From Caldisericaceae bacterium (GTDB taxonomy: Bacteria > Caldisericota > Caldisericia > Caldisericales > Caldisericaceae): a stretch of DNA of 64,000 nucleotides. Position numbers and translations under genes: made by a program. The DNA is taken from the NCBI GenBank assembly GCA_027023025.1, contig JALVXB010000025.1:1-64000 (forward strand), given 5' to 3'. Below the pieces are notes generated by a model, which was not told the DNA's origin, ran no database searches, and saw only the letters and a list, made by a program, of their open reading frames with translations. This document shows, in pieces, positions 35,823 to 44,520 of this stretch; the stretch's first letter is position 1, and the number at the start of each line of letters is the position of its first letter.

Positions 35823-36965
35823 CTAAATAATTTCATATTCCAACAACTCCTCAATTTCTCTTTTTAATTTTTCTAATTTCTCAATGAGTTTATCCACTAT
35901 TAGAAGTTTTTCAGCAATTTTGTTTTGCACAGTAATAATATCGGGAATTTTTACCTTTTGTTTTTGGGCATATTCCTTGTTAAAGGTTGCATTATCACTT
36001 TTAGAGGTTACTAAATTAAAGAACAATTCTTGATATTGATAAGCAAACCATCTCAAATTTATTTTGTCTTTCCAATTTTTTTTGGGTATAAGAACATATG
36101 CATGATCATTTGTTGTAAACTCCTCTTTTGGGATATATGTCATTTTTCCGGCATAGCCATTTCTTGCCACTAAAATACACGGTCCTTTAAAAGTTTTAAG
36201 TTTTTCTCCTTGAGGTTTAGTATTTCTGGAAATGTATCCCATAAAGTTAGTTTTTATTGTTGCACTAGACAAAATAGGAATTTTATCATCTTCGCTCGTT
36301 GGTTGATTATAATAAATAAACTCCTCTGTGAGACCACTGTTGCCTCCTTTGAAATGGATAATTTCTTTTAACTCTATTTCCTGTGTATTATATTTTGTTA
36401 AATCTATTTTTGTTTGTATGATATTTTCTAAATCTCTTAGAGATTGGTCTATATACTTTAACGTATCATTCAACATTCTCTTTTTTTCTAAGTATCTGAG
36501 CTGAATTTTATAATCTGGAATTTCAAAATAAACCCTATCAAACCACTTTGTACTAAAAACACCATTATCACTTTTAGATGTTACATATTGATATAATCTT
36601 TTTCTAAATTGCAATGCAAACCACTGTTCGTTAATCTTGTTGATGTAATCTTCTTTTAATTTTAAAACGCATGCATGATGATTTATAGTAAACTTCCCCT
36701 CCTCTCTTGCTTTGTAAGTCAATAATCCCGCACTTCCATCTTTTGTCAAGACTAAACAAGGTCCAATAAAATATACGATTGATTCTCCATATTTATTTTT
36801 TGCATTTTTTCCTATATATCCTATGGGAACAATATTATTTTGGGAACCTGAAAAAATAGGTATTTTTTCGTCTTGTGAGGCAGGACTATATTCATAAATT
36901 ATCTCCTCAGTAAGACCATGATTACCTGGATAGTAATCGAATATTTCTGACATCTTATATTTCAT
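35823..36965 (-). CDS. Restriction-modification specificity subunit with two similar TRDs
   Basis: A 380-residue HsdS-type protein: TRD1 (about 4-150), central helices (about 150-190), TRD2 (about 200-345) and C-terminal helices (LIEKLEKLKREIEELLEYE). The TRDs are alike: GNHGLTEEIIY versus GNSGLTEEFIY, and VTSKSDNGVFSTKWF versus VTSKSDNATFNKEYA. It directs the adjacent nuclease-methyltransferase to DNA, and similar TRDs predict a symmetric or near-symmetric bipartite site. I start it at ATG 36965, which has GGAGG 8 nt upstream; three in-frame ATGs lie just before. It overlaps the RM gene by 11 bp. Confidence 0.85.
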   Translation of the reverse strand: MKYKMSEIFDYYPGNHGLTEEIIYEYSPASQDEKIPIFSGSQNNIVPIGYIGKNAKNKYGESIVYFIGPCLVLTKDGSAGLLTYKAREEGKFTINHHACVLKLKEDYINKINEQWFALQFRKRLYQYVTSKSDNGVFSTKWFDRVYFEIPDYKIQLRYLEKKRMLNDTLKYIDQSLRDLENIIQTKIDLTKYNTQEIELKEIIHFKGGNSGLTEEFIYYNQPTSEDDKIPILSSATIKTNFMGYISRNTKPQGEKLKTFKGPCILVARNGYAGKMTYIPKEEFTTNDHAYVLIPKKNWKDKINLRWFAYQYQELFFNLVTSKSDNATFNKEYAQKQKVKIPDIITVQNKIAEKLLIVDKLIEKLEKLKREIEELLEYEII

Positions 36966-39000
36966 CCTCTTCTCCTCCATCATCATGTATGGTTTGGGGA
37001 TTAGAATTATTAATTATCTCCAGCAGTGCTTGAAGATCGTTGATTTTTTGCAATATTATATCATCAAATTCCTTTTCTTTTATTCTTTTTAGAATTACCG
37101 GTCGCAAATGAAACTCGCTCAACAAATTATAGAAATTCTCTTCATTGATTCGCTCAATTTCCACATAACCGTATTTCATACCCCCTAATCCTTCCTCTTT
37201 CTCCCTGTCATTTACTTCTCTTTCAAATTTGTGTCTTTCTTCTTCAAATTTTTCTCTGTTGGTTTCGTACAATCTCGCTAGTTTAACAGCACCATCAAAT
37301 TTTTCTTCCAATTCAGGTATATCATCGTGATATTTGGTTCTGTATCTCTTATCACTGTTGGCATAACCATCATAATCTAAAATGAAATGCCAGGTAGGAA
37401 ACTTTTGTATTTCCCCTACTTTGTCGTCTTGCTTCTTTTGCATAAACAGAATATATGTTTTCTCTTTTGTATATGGTGCGAAAGCAAATTTAGTTAAGGA
37501 TATAATCGCGTAAATGTTACAAGTTTTAAGAAGTTTTTTTCTAAATCTTTCTCTTGAGGGTGCTTCCAACGCTCCATCGTTTATTACAATTGCAATTTCG
37601 CCCCCTGGTTTTGTGGCTTTTATTACCTTTTCAGCGAATAACAATTCATATCTTTTCTCATTTGTGAAATCAAAATCTTCTATTTTGGCTTCACCGTCAT
37701 ACTTCCCCATGGGTGGATTGGTCATAATATAATCAAATTCGTTCTCTTTCCATCCTACCTTATCATTCCATCCAATAAGCGAATCATTTTCATAAATATG
37801 GATATGTCCATCACCGACTAAGAACATATTTAATTTGGCTCTGGCTACAGATTTTTCGTCATTATCGTATCCCCAAAAAGTTTTAGTTTGAAGTTGCTCT
37901 GTTATTTTTTTGTTTAATTTCTCATTTATGAAGTAATTGTTCACTAATACTTTATAGGCTTCCGTCAAAAATCCACCAGTTCCACATGCAGGGTCACAAA
38001 TTTTTAAATCTCTTGGGATTAACTCATTTCGCAACAACAAACGAGCAACCATTCCTGTTATATGTCTTCGAGTATAAAACTCTCCAAACTCTTTTTTCTT
38101 TGTCTGTGATGCAAATTCTTCATAAATTGCCCCAAATAGATCGAAATTTGCACCATGAAAATGGTATGGATCCAGTTCTTTATATATCTTTTTGAAATGT
38201 TCATTTTTCAATTTGGACGGAAAAACAATCAAATTTTTGAAGTCTTTGTAAATGTTGTCTTTATATTCGCTTTCATCACCCCATACTTGGTCAACCATCT
38301 TTTTAAACTCTGCTCTTAAATCACCATCTTCACTTTCTGCAACACTTTTCAGCTCGTGCCATAGTTTAATCTCTCTGGGAAGCGTCCTTTTATCCTGTTC
38401 CTTTTCAGAGATATACTTCAACACTACAAAACTAACCGTAGGATCAATTCTTTCATCTCCTTTTTTAAGACCTGCCGAACGATATATATCGGCTAACTTT
38501 TTTAAAGTTACCCTAAATTTGTTTTCAGAAATAGGGCGGGTAATTTTGCTTGTTTTATAGACAACATAAGAGTTATCTGAAGAAACTTGAGCTTGTATTT
38601 TTTGTAAGGCATCAAGAGGAACCAGTTTTGTGAGCACTTTGCCGTCAAGCACGATTTCTTCATCTGTATGAGCATTATAATATCTAAAATCGCTTCTGCA
38701 GTTAGTAATAATGTAATAGTTCAACCCTTGTTTGAGAGCCTTCTCTTTCCCCTGCCGCATCGCATCGCGCCAATCCATGTCACCAACGGTAGAATTTTTG
38801 TGCTTCGCCTCGATAAGAGCAATAATATTTTTCTCAAAATCCTTATTACTTTCTTTTTTAAGAGATATCCAAATATCGCCTCTTTCCCTGCCTGTCTTTT
38901 CTGTAGTAACATCAATTTTACAATTTTCTCGGCTAATTCCTATTTTTTCCAGAGCGGGAATTAAATATTGGATAATATCGTTAGCTTCTTCCTTTTTCAT
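36955..39000 (-). CDS. Fused nuclease/N6-adenine methyltransferase (BcgI-like type IIB RM subunit)
   Basis: A 681-residue protein. The N-terminal 1-130 residues look like an HsdR-N-type PD-(D/E)xK nuclease (GDIW with Asp42, IALIEAKHK with Glu64 and Lys66). Residues ~160-300 are the HsdM helical domain. The methyltransferase has motif I DPACGTGGFL (336-345) and motif IV TNPPM (427-431), where NPPY/F is usual. A charged coiled coil lies near 570-610. With a separate specificity subunit and no helicase-type HsdR, the closest match is the BcgI A/B arrangement, which cuts on both sides of its site. AAGGAGAG precedes the ATG. Confidence 0.8.
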   Translation of the reverse strand: MKKEEANDIIQYLIPALEKIGISRENCKIDVTTEKTGRERGDIWISLKKESNKDFEKNIIALIEAKHKNSTVGDMDWRDAMRQGKEKALKQGLNYYIITNCRSDFRYYNAHTDEEIVLDGKVLTKLVPLDALQKIQAQVSSDNSYVVYKTSKITRPISENKFRVTLKKLADIYRSAGLKKGDERIDPTVSFVVLKYISEKEQDKRTLPREIKLWHELKSVAESEDGDLRAEFKKMVDQVWGDESEYKDNIYKDFKNLIVFPSKLKNEHFKKIYKELDPYHFHGANFDLFGAIYEEFASQTKKKEFGEFYTRRHITGMVARLLLRNELIPRDLKICDPACGTGGFLTEAYKVLVNNYFINEKLNKKITEQLQTKTFWGYDNDEKSVARAKLNMFLVGDGHIHIYENDSLIGWNDKVGWKENEFDYIMTNPPMGKYDGEAKIEDFDFTNEKRYELLFAEKVIKATKPGGEIAIVINDGALEAPSRERFRKKLLKTCNIYAIISLTKFAFAPYTKEKTYILFMQKKQDDKVGEIQKFPTWHFILDYDGYANSDKRYRTKYHDDIPELEEKFDGAVKLARLYETNREKFEEERHKFEREVNDREKEEGLGGMKYGYVEIERINEENFYNLLSEFHLRPVILKRIKEKEFDDIILQKINDLQALLEIINNSNPQTIHDDGGEEDEI

Positions 39001-39684
39001 AGTTACTCTCTCCTTTTAATAGCATTTTTGCTTAACTCGCTCATATCCGCATCAGGTGCGCATATATTACCTCTATTCGGATGTTGCCATAATGCCATTA
39101 TACCAAATATTTTCATTCTCCACATCCCCCGCTGAGAAATGGATTTATTTTTCTTGTGCGGAGTTTGCCTATCTGTACAAAAGTAGAGTAAACTTCCATT
39201 AGTCTTCGAGATAGGGTTATATATCTCACAGTAGACGCCCTTTTTGACTTCTTAAATTTATCATTACTCTTCATATAATAAACATAGCAAAGAGGAGAAA
39301 AAAGTCAAATTGGTTTTGTTATATATTATATATATTGAAACGTCTTGATCGTATTTTAATTTAAAAATTGGCATTAAAAGTGTTTTTGATAAAAAATGAA
39401 CGGGCTTAATATTCAAATTACTTCATGTGAGAGAAAAGGAGATATTTTAAAAGATAGTTTCAGCATATACTACTGATATATGTGGGGATGTAGTATTTAT
39501 AATCCAATTTATCTCAAGCAATACTTAAATACTTGATTGGACAATGCAAAGCATTATAATGAAAACAACATTAGGAGAATGGTTTACACAGATTTTTTAA
39601 AGGAGGAGTGCAGTACGAAGAAAATAAGATATGTATATACCAAGTTTTTACTTTGCCTGATGTAATTACAAGTGGTGCGGGGAT
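39001..39684. other. Gene-free right flank of the island
   Basis: About 680 nt of AT-rich DNA. Frames are short; one with GTG 39608 has AGGAGG only 1 nt away and stops after 29 codons. TGATTGGACAATG at 39534-39546 repeats, inverted, the sequence just before the IS3 OrfA start (33954-33966), which may mark another decayed element end. Otherwise nothing recognised. Confidence 0.5.
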
Positions 39685-39993
39685 ATGTGGCAGATAGACG
39701 ACTTAATACATTATGGCATTCTCTTTTCTTTTTACGCTGTAATTGCCCTTGCTGCAATGTTTGGCAGGAAGTCGCGCAACTATTTTAGGCTAAACTTTAT
39801 TTCAAAAGGGGTTTTGTTTCTTTTGCTTGCCCTTTCTTCCTATTCAGGAGTTTTTTATTTACTATATAAATTGTGCCACGGGTATAATTTCTGGTTTTAT
39901 TTTAGCGCAATCTTCATCTATGCAGGGCTTATTACACACCTTTTCCTGCCGCTCGAGCGCTTAAACAGATCGGGTAAGACGGACGAAGAATAA
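39685..39993 (+). CDS. Small membrane protein of unknown function
   Basis: A 102-residue protein with three hydrophobic helices (about 8-25, 38-60 and 68-90) and a charged tail ending GKTDEE. No family recognised. The RBS is poor (GCGGGG a few nt before the ATG). Composition is that of the host genome rather than the island. It is convergent with the PEBP gene. Confidence 0.55.
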   Translation: MWQIDDLIHYGILFSFYAVIALAAMFGRKSRNYFRLNFISKGVLFLLLALSSYSGVFYLLYKLCHGYNFWFYFSAIFIYAGLITHLFLPLERLNRSGKTDEE

Positions 39994-40020
39994 ATAGCAA
40001 TTTCTGTTCAAAAAATCTCT

Positions 40021-40569
40021 TTACCTTTTGTACAGCCCGACTAATTTTCCTTCCGCAAGGATGTGCCCGTGCAAAGCCCTGTGGAATGTTTTTGCGTTAA
40101 TCCCTGCGGGTAAGTTAAGCACTGTGTCGAGTGCAAAAATCGTGATTATGTAGTGGTGCACTTTTCCTGCAGGCGGCATTGGTCCGTTGTATCCAATTCT
40201 TCCAAAGTCGTTTCTGCCCTGTCTGGAGCCGTCTGGAAGTTCTGCTTCCTGGGGCACGCCTTCAGGAAGGCCTGTTTTGCTTACCGGAATGTTGAAAATA
40301 ATCCAGTGTGTAAATGTCCCTATCGGCGCATCCGGGTCATCCATTAAAATTGCAATTGACTTTGCCTGCTCTGGTATGTTCTCCCAGTTCAGCGGGATTG
40401 AAACATCTTCTCCGAAACCTGTGTACTTTACGGGAATTGTTTCTCCATTCTTGAAAGCAGGGCTGCTTATTGTAATTGTTTCTTCCACCTTAGTTGCACC
40501 TCCTTTCGCACATCCTGATAAAATCATTGCAGCAAGCGCTACGATAATTAAAATTACCTTTACTTTCAT
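40021..40569 (-). CDS. PEBP-family (YbhB/YbcL, Raf-kinase-inhibitor-like) lipoprotein
   Basis: A 182-residue protein: signal peptide with lipobox ILSGC (Cys at about 20), then a full PEBP domain with AILMDDPDAPIGTFTHW and GRIGYNGPMPPAGKVHHY and the GHILAEGKLVGLY end. Bacterial members bind small phosphorylated or lipid-like ligands; the role is unknown. As a lipoprotein it faces outside. A perfect TATAAT lies only 5 nt before the ATG and there is no Shine-Dalgarno, indicating a leaderless message. Confidence 0.88.
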   Translation of the reverse strand: MKVKVILIIVALAAMILSGCAKGGATKVEETITISSPAFKNGETIPVKYTGFGEDVSIPLNWENIPEQAKSIAILMDDPDAPIGTFTHWIIFNIPVSKTGLPEGVPQEAELPDGSRQGRNDFGRIGYNGPMPPAGKVHHYIITIFALDTVLNLPAGINAKTFHRALHGHILAEGKLVGLYKR

Positions 40570-40574
40570 ACTAT

Positions 40575-40604
40575 ATTATATCACTTTTTAGACATTTATG
40601 TCCT
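40575..40604 (-). promoter_or_regulatory. Promoter of the PEBP lipoprotein gene (leaderless)
   Basis: Minus strand: AGGACA (40599-40604, weak -35), 18-nt spacer, TATAAT (40575-40580), then 5 nt to ATG 40569. Confidence 0.55.
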
Positions 40605-40872
40605 GTAAAATATAGAAAATAAGCAGGGCGTATATTACGATTGCAATAACTATATAAATGAGTTTTTTAGACTCCTTTAAGATAATTTCTCTTATGAGGC
40701 TCACGATGATAAATACTACCGAAACAAATAGAAAGACAAACACTATAAGCAGTGCGAATGTGCAGCCTGCACCTGCACAGTTTGATTGCCCGTAAAGGAG
40801 CATAGCGATTGCAAGTATAATAAAAATGTACGATACGATAAGGTCCCATTTTCTTTTAAGCGAGTTAAGCAT
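40588..40872 (-). CDS. Small membrane protein after the FucI-like gene
   Basis: A 94-residue protein with three helices (about 9-24, 36-58 and 68-90) and a Cys pair in SNCAGAGC near residue 30. Family not recognised. AGGAGG lies 6 nt before ATG 40872. Its start overlaps the end of the FucI-like gene by 8 bp, so it is translated with it. The promoter of the next gene lies around its stop. Confidence 0.6.
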   Translation of the reverse strand: MLNSLKRKWDLIVSYIFIILAIAMLLYGQSNCAGAGCTFALLIVFVFLFVSVVFIIVSLIREIILKESKKLIYIVIAIVIYALLIFYILQDINV

Positions 40873-42097
40873 ATGAACCTCCTGTTTTGTTATTCTGGTC
40901 AAAGGAAACTGTGTCGATGTGCATATCACTGAGGTACTCTTCAACTTCTTTTTTATGAGAACCTTTTATGATAATGTGGTGGTTTCCGAGCGGGAATTTC
41001 AGGAAGTAGTTTTCGTATTTTGCGTCCACTTCTACGTTTAGCTGACTTCTGCACCTGTGGGTGGAAAAGCGCGACTTTTTTGAAGTGCCGGTGATAACGA
41101 CCGCTTTTTTCATTTCTTTTCCGCCAATTCTTACGATTGTAACGGGCGTCTCTTCAAACTTCCCTTCTATGCCGACGCCCTGCCCGCTTTCAAAGTGAGT
41201 GCGCAAATTAAATGCTTTTACGAATTTTGTCGCTATTGTGCAGTGTGCAAAGTTAATCAAAAGTTTATTTCTGTTTTTCTTTATGTAGGAAACATTTGCC
41301 ATAAATGGTATTTCAGAGCTTGCCTCTCTTGCAATCTCCATAGTAAGTGCTGCGGGCACATCTGCTTCGCACCCTGCCGTTACGCCTTCGTCGTTAAGTA
41401 TCGATAGGGCGAGGCACCCCGTAGTTTTCAAGGGCTTTATAATGTCAAAGCAGCGGACAGTGATAAAATCAAGATCGTGTTTTTTAATGGCCGTTTTTAA
41501 GGCAAAGTAGAATTTAAGCGCTTTTGTGATCTCGTAAAGATTTATACCATAAATGTGATTTGCGTTTTTCACAAGTTTGCGCGAGAGTTTTTCTGCTTCT
41601 TTGTCTGGAATTCTCTTGAATATTTCAATGGGCTCTTCTATCGGTATGTGCTTTACTTTTACATTAAAGCGCTCTTTATATAAAGCATCTGGATATGTGC
41701 TTGCAATAAGCCAGTCGGAAGGCTCCCCAATTACTCCAAGCGTTTTACCCGAAAGAGGAAACCGTTTTTTGAAGTATTCTGCAGAGAGGTTGTTAACGTC
41801 TATTAGCTCTCCTTCTAAGTTTTGCATATTTAAAAAAGAAAGGATTTCCGTTGCAGCGGGTAGAGAATTGTTAAACTCGTTAAACAGAATAAAATACGGT
41901 GGAGAATACTTTTTGTAAATTTCTTTGAATTTATTCTCGGTTCCTCCTGTTATTACTGCAAATAGGACGAAGTCCGGATTTTTTACAGAGGTGGATACAT
42001 TCCATTCAGGAAGTTTCTGTTTGATTTTTTCAATAAACGGCCTGCCCGTTTCTTTACTCGAAATGTCTGAAATGAGTTGTATAATTTTTGCTTTCAT
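40865..42097 (-). CDS. L-fucose/L-arabinose isomerase-family protein
   Basis: A 410-residue protein. The segment RCFDIIKPLKTTGCLALSIL followed by GVTAGCEADVPAALTMEI (about 240-280) is the conserved core of the FucI/AraA-like superfamily, with the metal-binding Glu/Asp in CEADVP. The C-terminal part contains GNHHIIIKGSH. Sequences of this type are usually annotated only as isomerase-like; the actual substrate is unknown, and no other sugar genes are adjacent. I use ATG 42097 (AAGGAGGG upstream) rather than an earlier ATG lacking an RBS. Confidence 0.72.
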   Translation of the reverse strand: MKAKIIQLISDISSKETGRPFIEKIKQKLPEWNVSTSVKNPDFVLFAVITGGTENKFKEIYKKYSPPYFILFNEFNNSLPAATEILSFLNMQNLEGELIDVNNLSAEYFKKRFPLSGKTLGVIGEPSDWLIASTYPDALYKERFNVKVKHIPIEEPIEIFKRIPDKEAEKLSRKLVKNANHIYGINLYEITKALKFYFALKTAIKKHDLDFITVRCFDIIKPLKTTGCLALSILNDEGVTAGCEADVPAALTMEIAREASSEIPFMANVSYIKKNRNKLLINFAHCTIATKFVKAFNLRTHFESGQGVGIEGKFEETPVTIVRIGGKEMKKAVVITGTSKKSRFSTHRCRSQLNVEVDAKYENYFLKFPLGNHHIIIKGSHKKEVEEYLSDMHIDTVSFDQNNKTGGSYA

Positions 42098-42349
42098 TTG
42101 CCCTCCTTTTTGGTATTCTAAACTTTTTGTGGATAATTTCAAACTACGCGGATAAAATTTGATACTCAATTTTTAACGAGCTAATCCTTTGAATGGTATA
42201 CAAACAGAAGTGATATAGTAAGATGCTGTTATTTAGGAGATGCTTCTTTAAGAAGTTTATCGGAGAAATGATTGGAGTGCGTGAATATTATGCTACCTTT
42301 GAATATTTAGGTATTCGAAAAACTGGGTTTTAGTAAAACCTTTTTATAG

Positions 42350-42389
42350 TAAAAAGTAAAAACCCCGGCGCACTTTTGCACACCGGGGC
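42350..42389 (-). terminator. Rho-independent terminator after groEL
   Basis: On the minus strand CCCCGGTGTGC pairs with GCGCCGGGG-type bases (42363-42388) and is followed by TTTTTACTTTTT. It ends the groESL operon. Confidence 0.9.
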
Positions 42390-42413
42390 TGCAAACTTTA
42401 CCTAAACTTTGTA

Positions 42414-44030
<1,617 letters not shown>

Positions 44031-44041
44031 TCACACCTCCC

Positions 44042-44332
44042 TTACTTAAGAATTGCGAGAACATCGCTCTCTGAGAGAATAAGATACTTTTCTCCGTCAA
44101 GCTTTATCTCTGTTCCTGCATACTTGGAGAAGACTACTGTGTCTCCTTCTTTTACTTCAAGTTCAACTCTTTTTCCGTTATCGAGTAACCTTCCGGAACC
44201 TACTGCTACCACCTTTCCTTTTTGAGGTTTTTCTTTAGCGGTGTCCGGTAAGACAATTCCTGATTTTGTCCTTTCTTCGTTTTCTTCAATCTTTACGACG
44301 ATCCTGTCACCAATTGGTACTATTTTAGCCAT
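44042..44332 (-). CDS. groES: Co-chaperonin GroES (10 kDa)
   Basis: A 96-residue GroES with [20 protein letters not shown] at the start, the mobile-loop region ([13 protein letters not shown]) and [14 protein letters not shown] at the end. It caps the GroEL ring. GGAGGCTG precedes the ATG. First gene of the operon behind a perfect promoter and CIRCE. Confidence 0.97.
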   Translation of the reverse strand: MAKIVPIGDRIVVKIEENEERTKSGIVLPDTAKEKPQKGKVVAVGSGRLLDNGKRVELEVKEGDTVVFSKYAGTEIKLDGEKYLILSESDVLAILK

Positions 44333-44358
44333 ATTTCACAGCCTCCTTTCGCAAAATT

Positions 44359-44385
44359 TTGGCACTCCTTTATCACGAGTGCTAA
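44359..44385 (-). promoter_or_regulatory. CIRCE operator (HrcA binding site)
   Basis: TTGGCACTC, 9-nt spacer, GAGTGCTAA: matches CIRCE (TTAGCACTC-N9-GAGTGCTAA) with one change. It covers the predicted transcription start of groESL. HrcA, its repressor, is encoded at the right edge of this same window. Confidence 0.95.
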
Positions 44386-44389
44386 AACA

Positions 44390-44417
44390 ATTATATAAAG
44401 TTTGTAATGCATGTCAA
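44390..44417 (-). promoter_or_regulatory. groESL promoter
   Basis: Minus strand TTGACA (44412-44417), 16-nt spacer, TATAAT (44390-44395): consensus in both boxes. The start would be near 44383, inside CIRCE. Confidence 0.9.
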
Positions 44418-44434
44418 TACTTTTCTGAAAAATT

Positions 44435-44461
44435 TTAGCACACAATTTTTAGAGTTGCTAA
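44435..44461. promoter_or_regulatory. Second, degenerate CIRCE-like repeat
   Basis: TTAGCACAC, 8 nt, GAGTTGCTAA. The outer hexamers TTAGCA/TGCTAA are perfectly symmetric; one half has a base change and the other a 1-nt insertion relative to CIRCE. It lies 18 nt upstream of the groES -35 and 60 nt before the divergent helicase gene, so it could couple both to HrcA. Confidence 0.5.
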
Positions 44462-44508
44462 AAAGTCACTTTTTATTTAAGTGCAGTTTTAAAAGCGAAC
44501 TTTTAAAC

Positions 44509-44514
44509 TATAAT
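44509..44514 (+). promoter_or_regulatory. -10 box of the MrfA-like helicase gene (leaderless)
   Basis: TATAAT with 6 nt (AAAATT) to the ATG at 44521. The -35 region is weak (TTTTAA-like at about 44487). No Shine-Dalgarno exists. Confidence 0.55.
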
Positions 44515-44520
44515 AAAATT

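Noticed and set aside
35660-35854. 64-codon minus-strand frame across the attC-like palindrome
   Set aside because: Overlaps the end of the specificity gene, has no RBS, and is rich in Trp/Cys as random frames are.
36955-39000. Plain type I HsdM reading of the RM gene
   Set aside because: The first ~130 residues carry a D...ExK nuclease pattern and no HsdR gene is present; the type IIB-like reading fits better.
32721-39684. Integration at tRNA-Ser with an att direct repeat
   Set aside because: I searched the right flank for the tRNA 3' end (TCCTCTCCCCTCCGCCA) and saw no copy, nor any integrase gene; adjacency alone is not enough.
39608-39697. 29-codon frame following AGGAGG near the island's right flank
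   Set aside because: Spacing of 1 nt to the GTG and no recognisable product.
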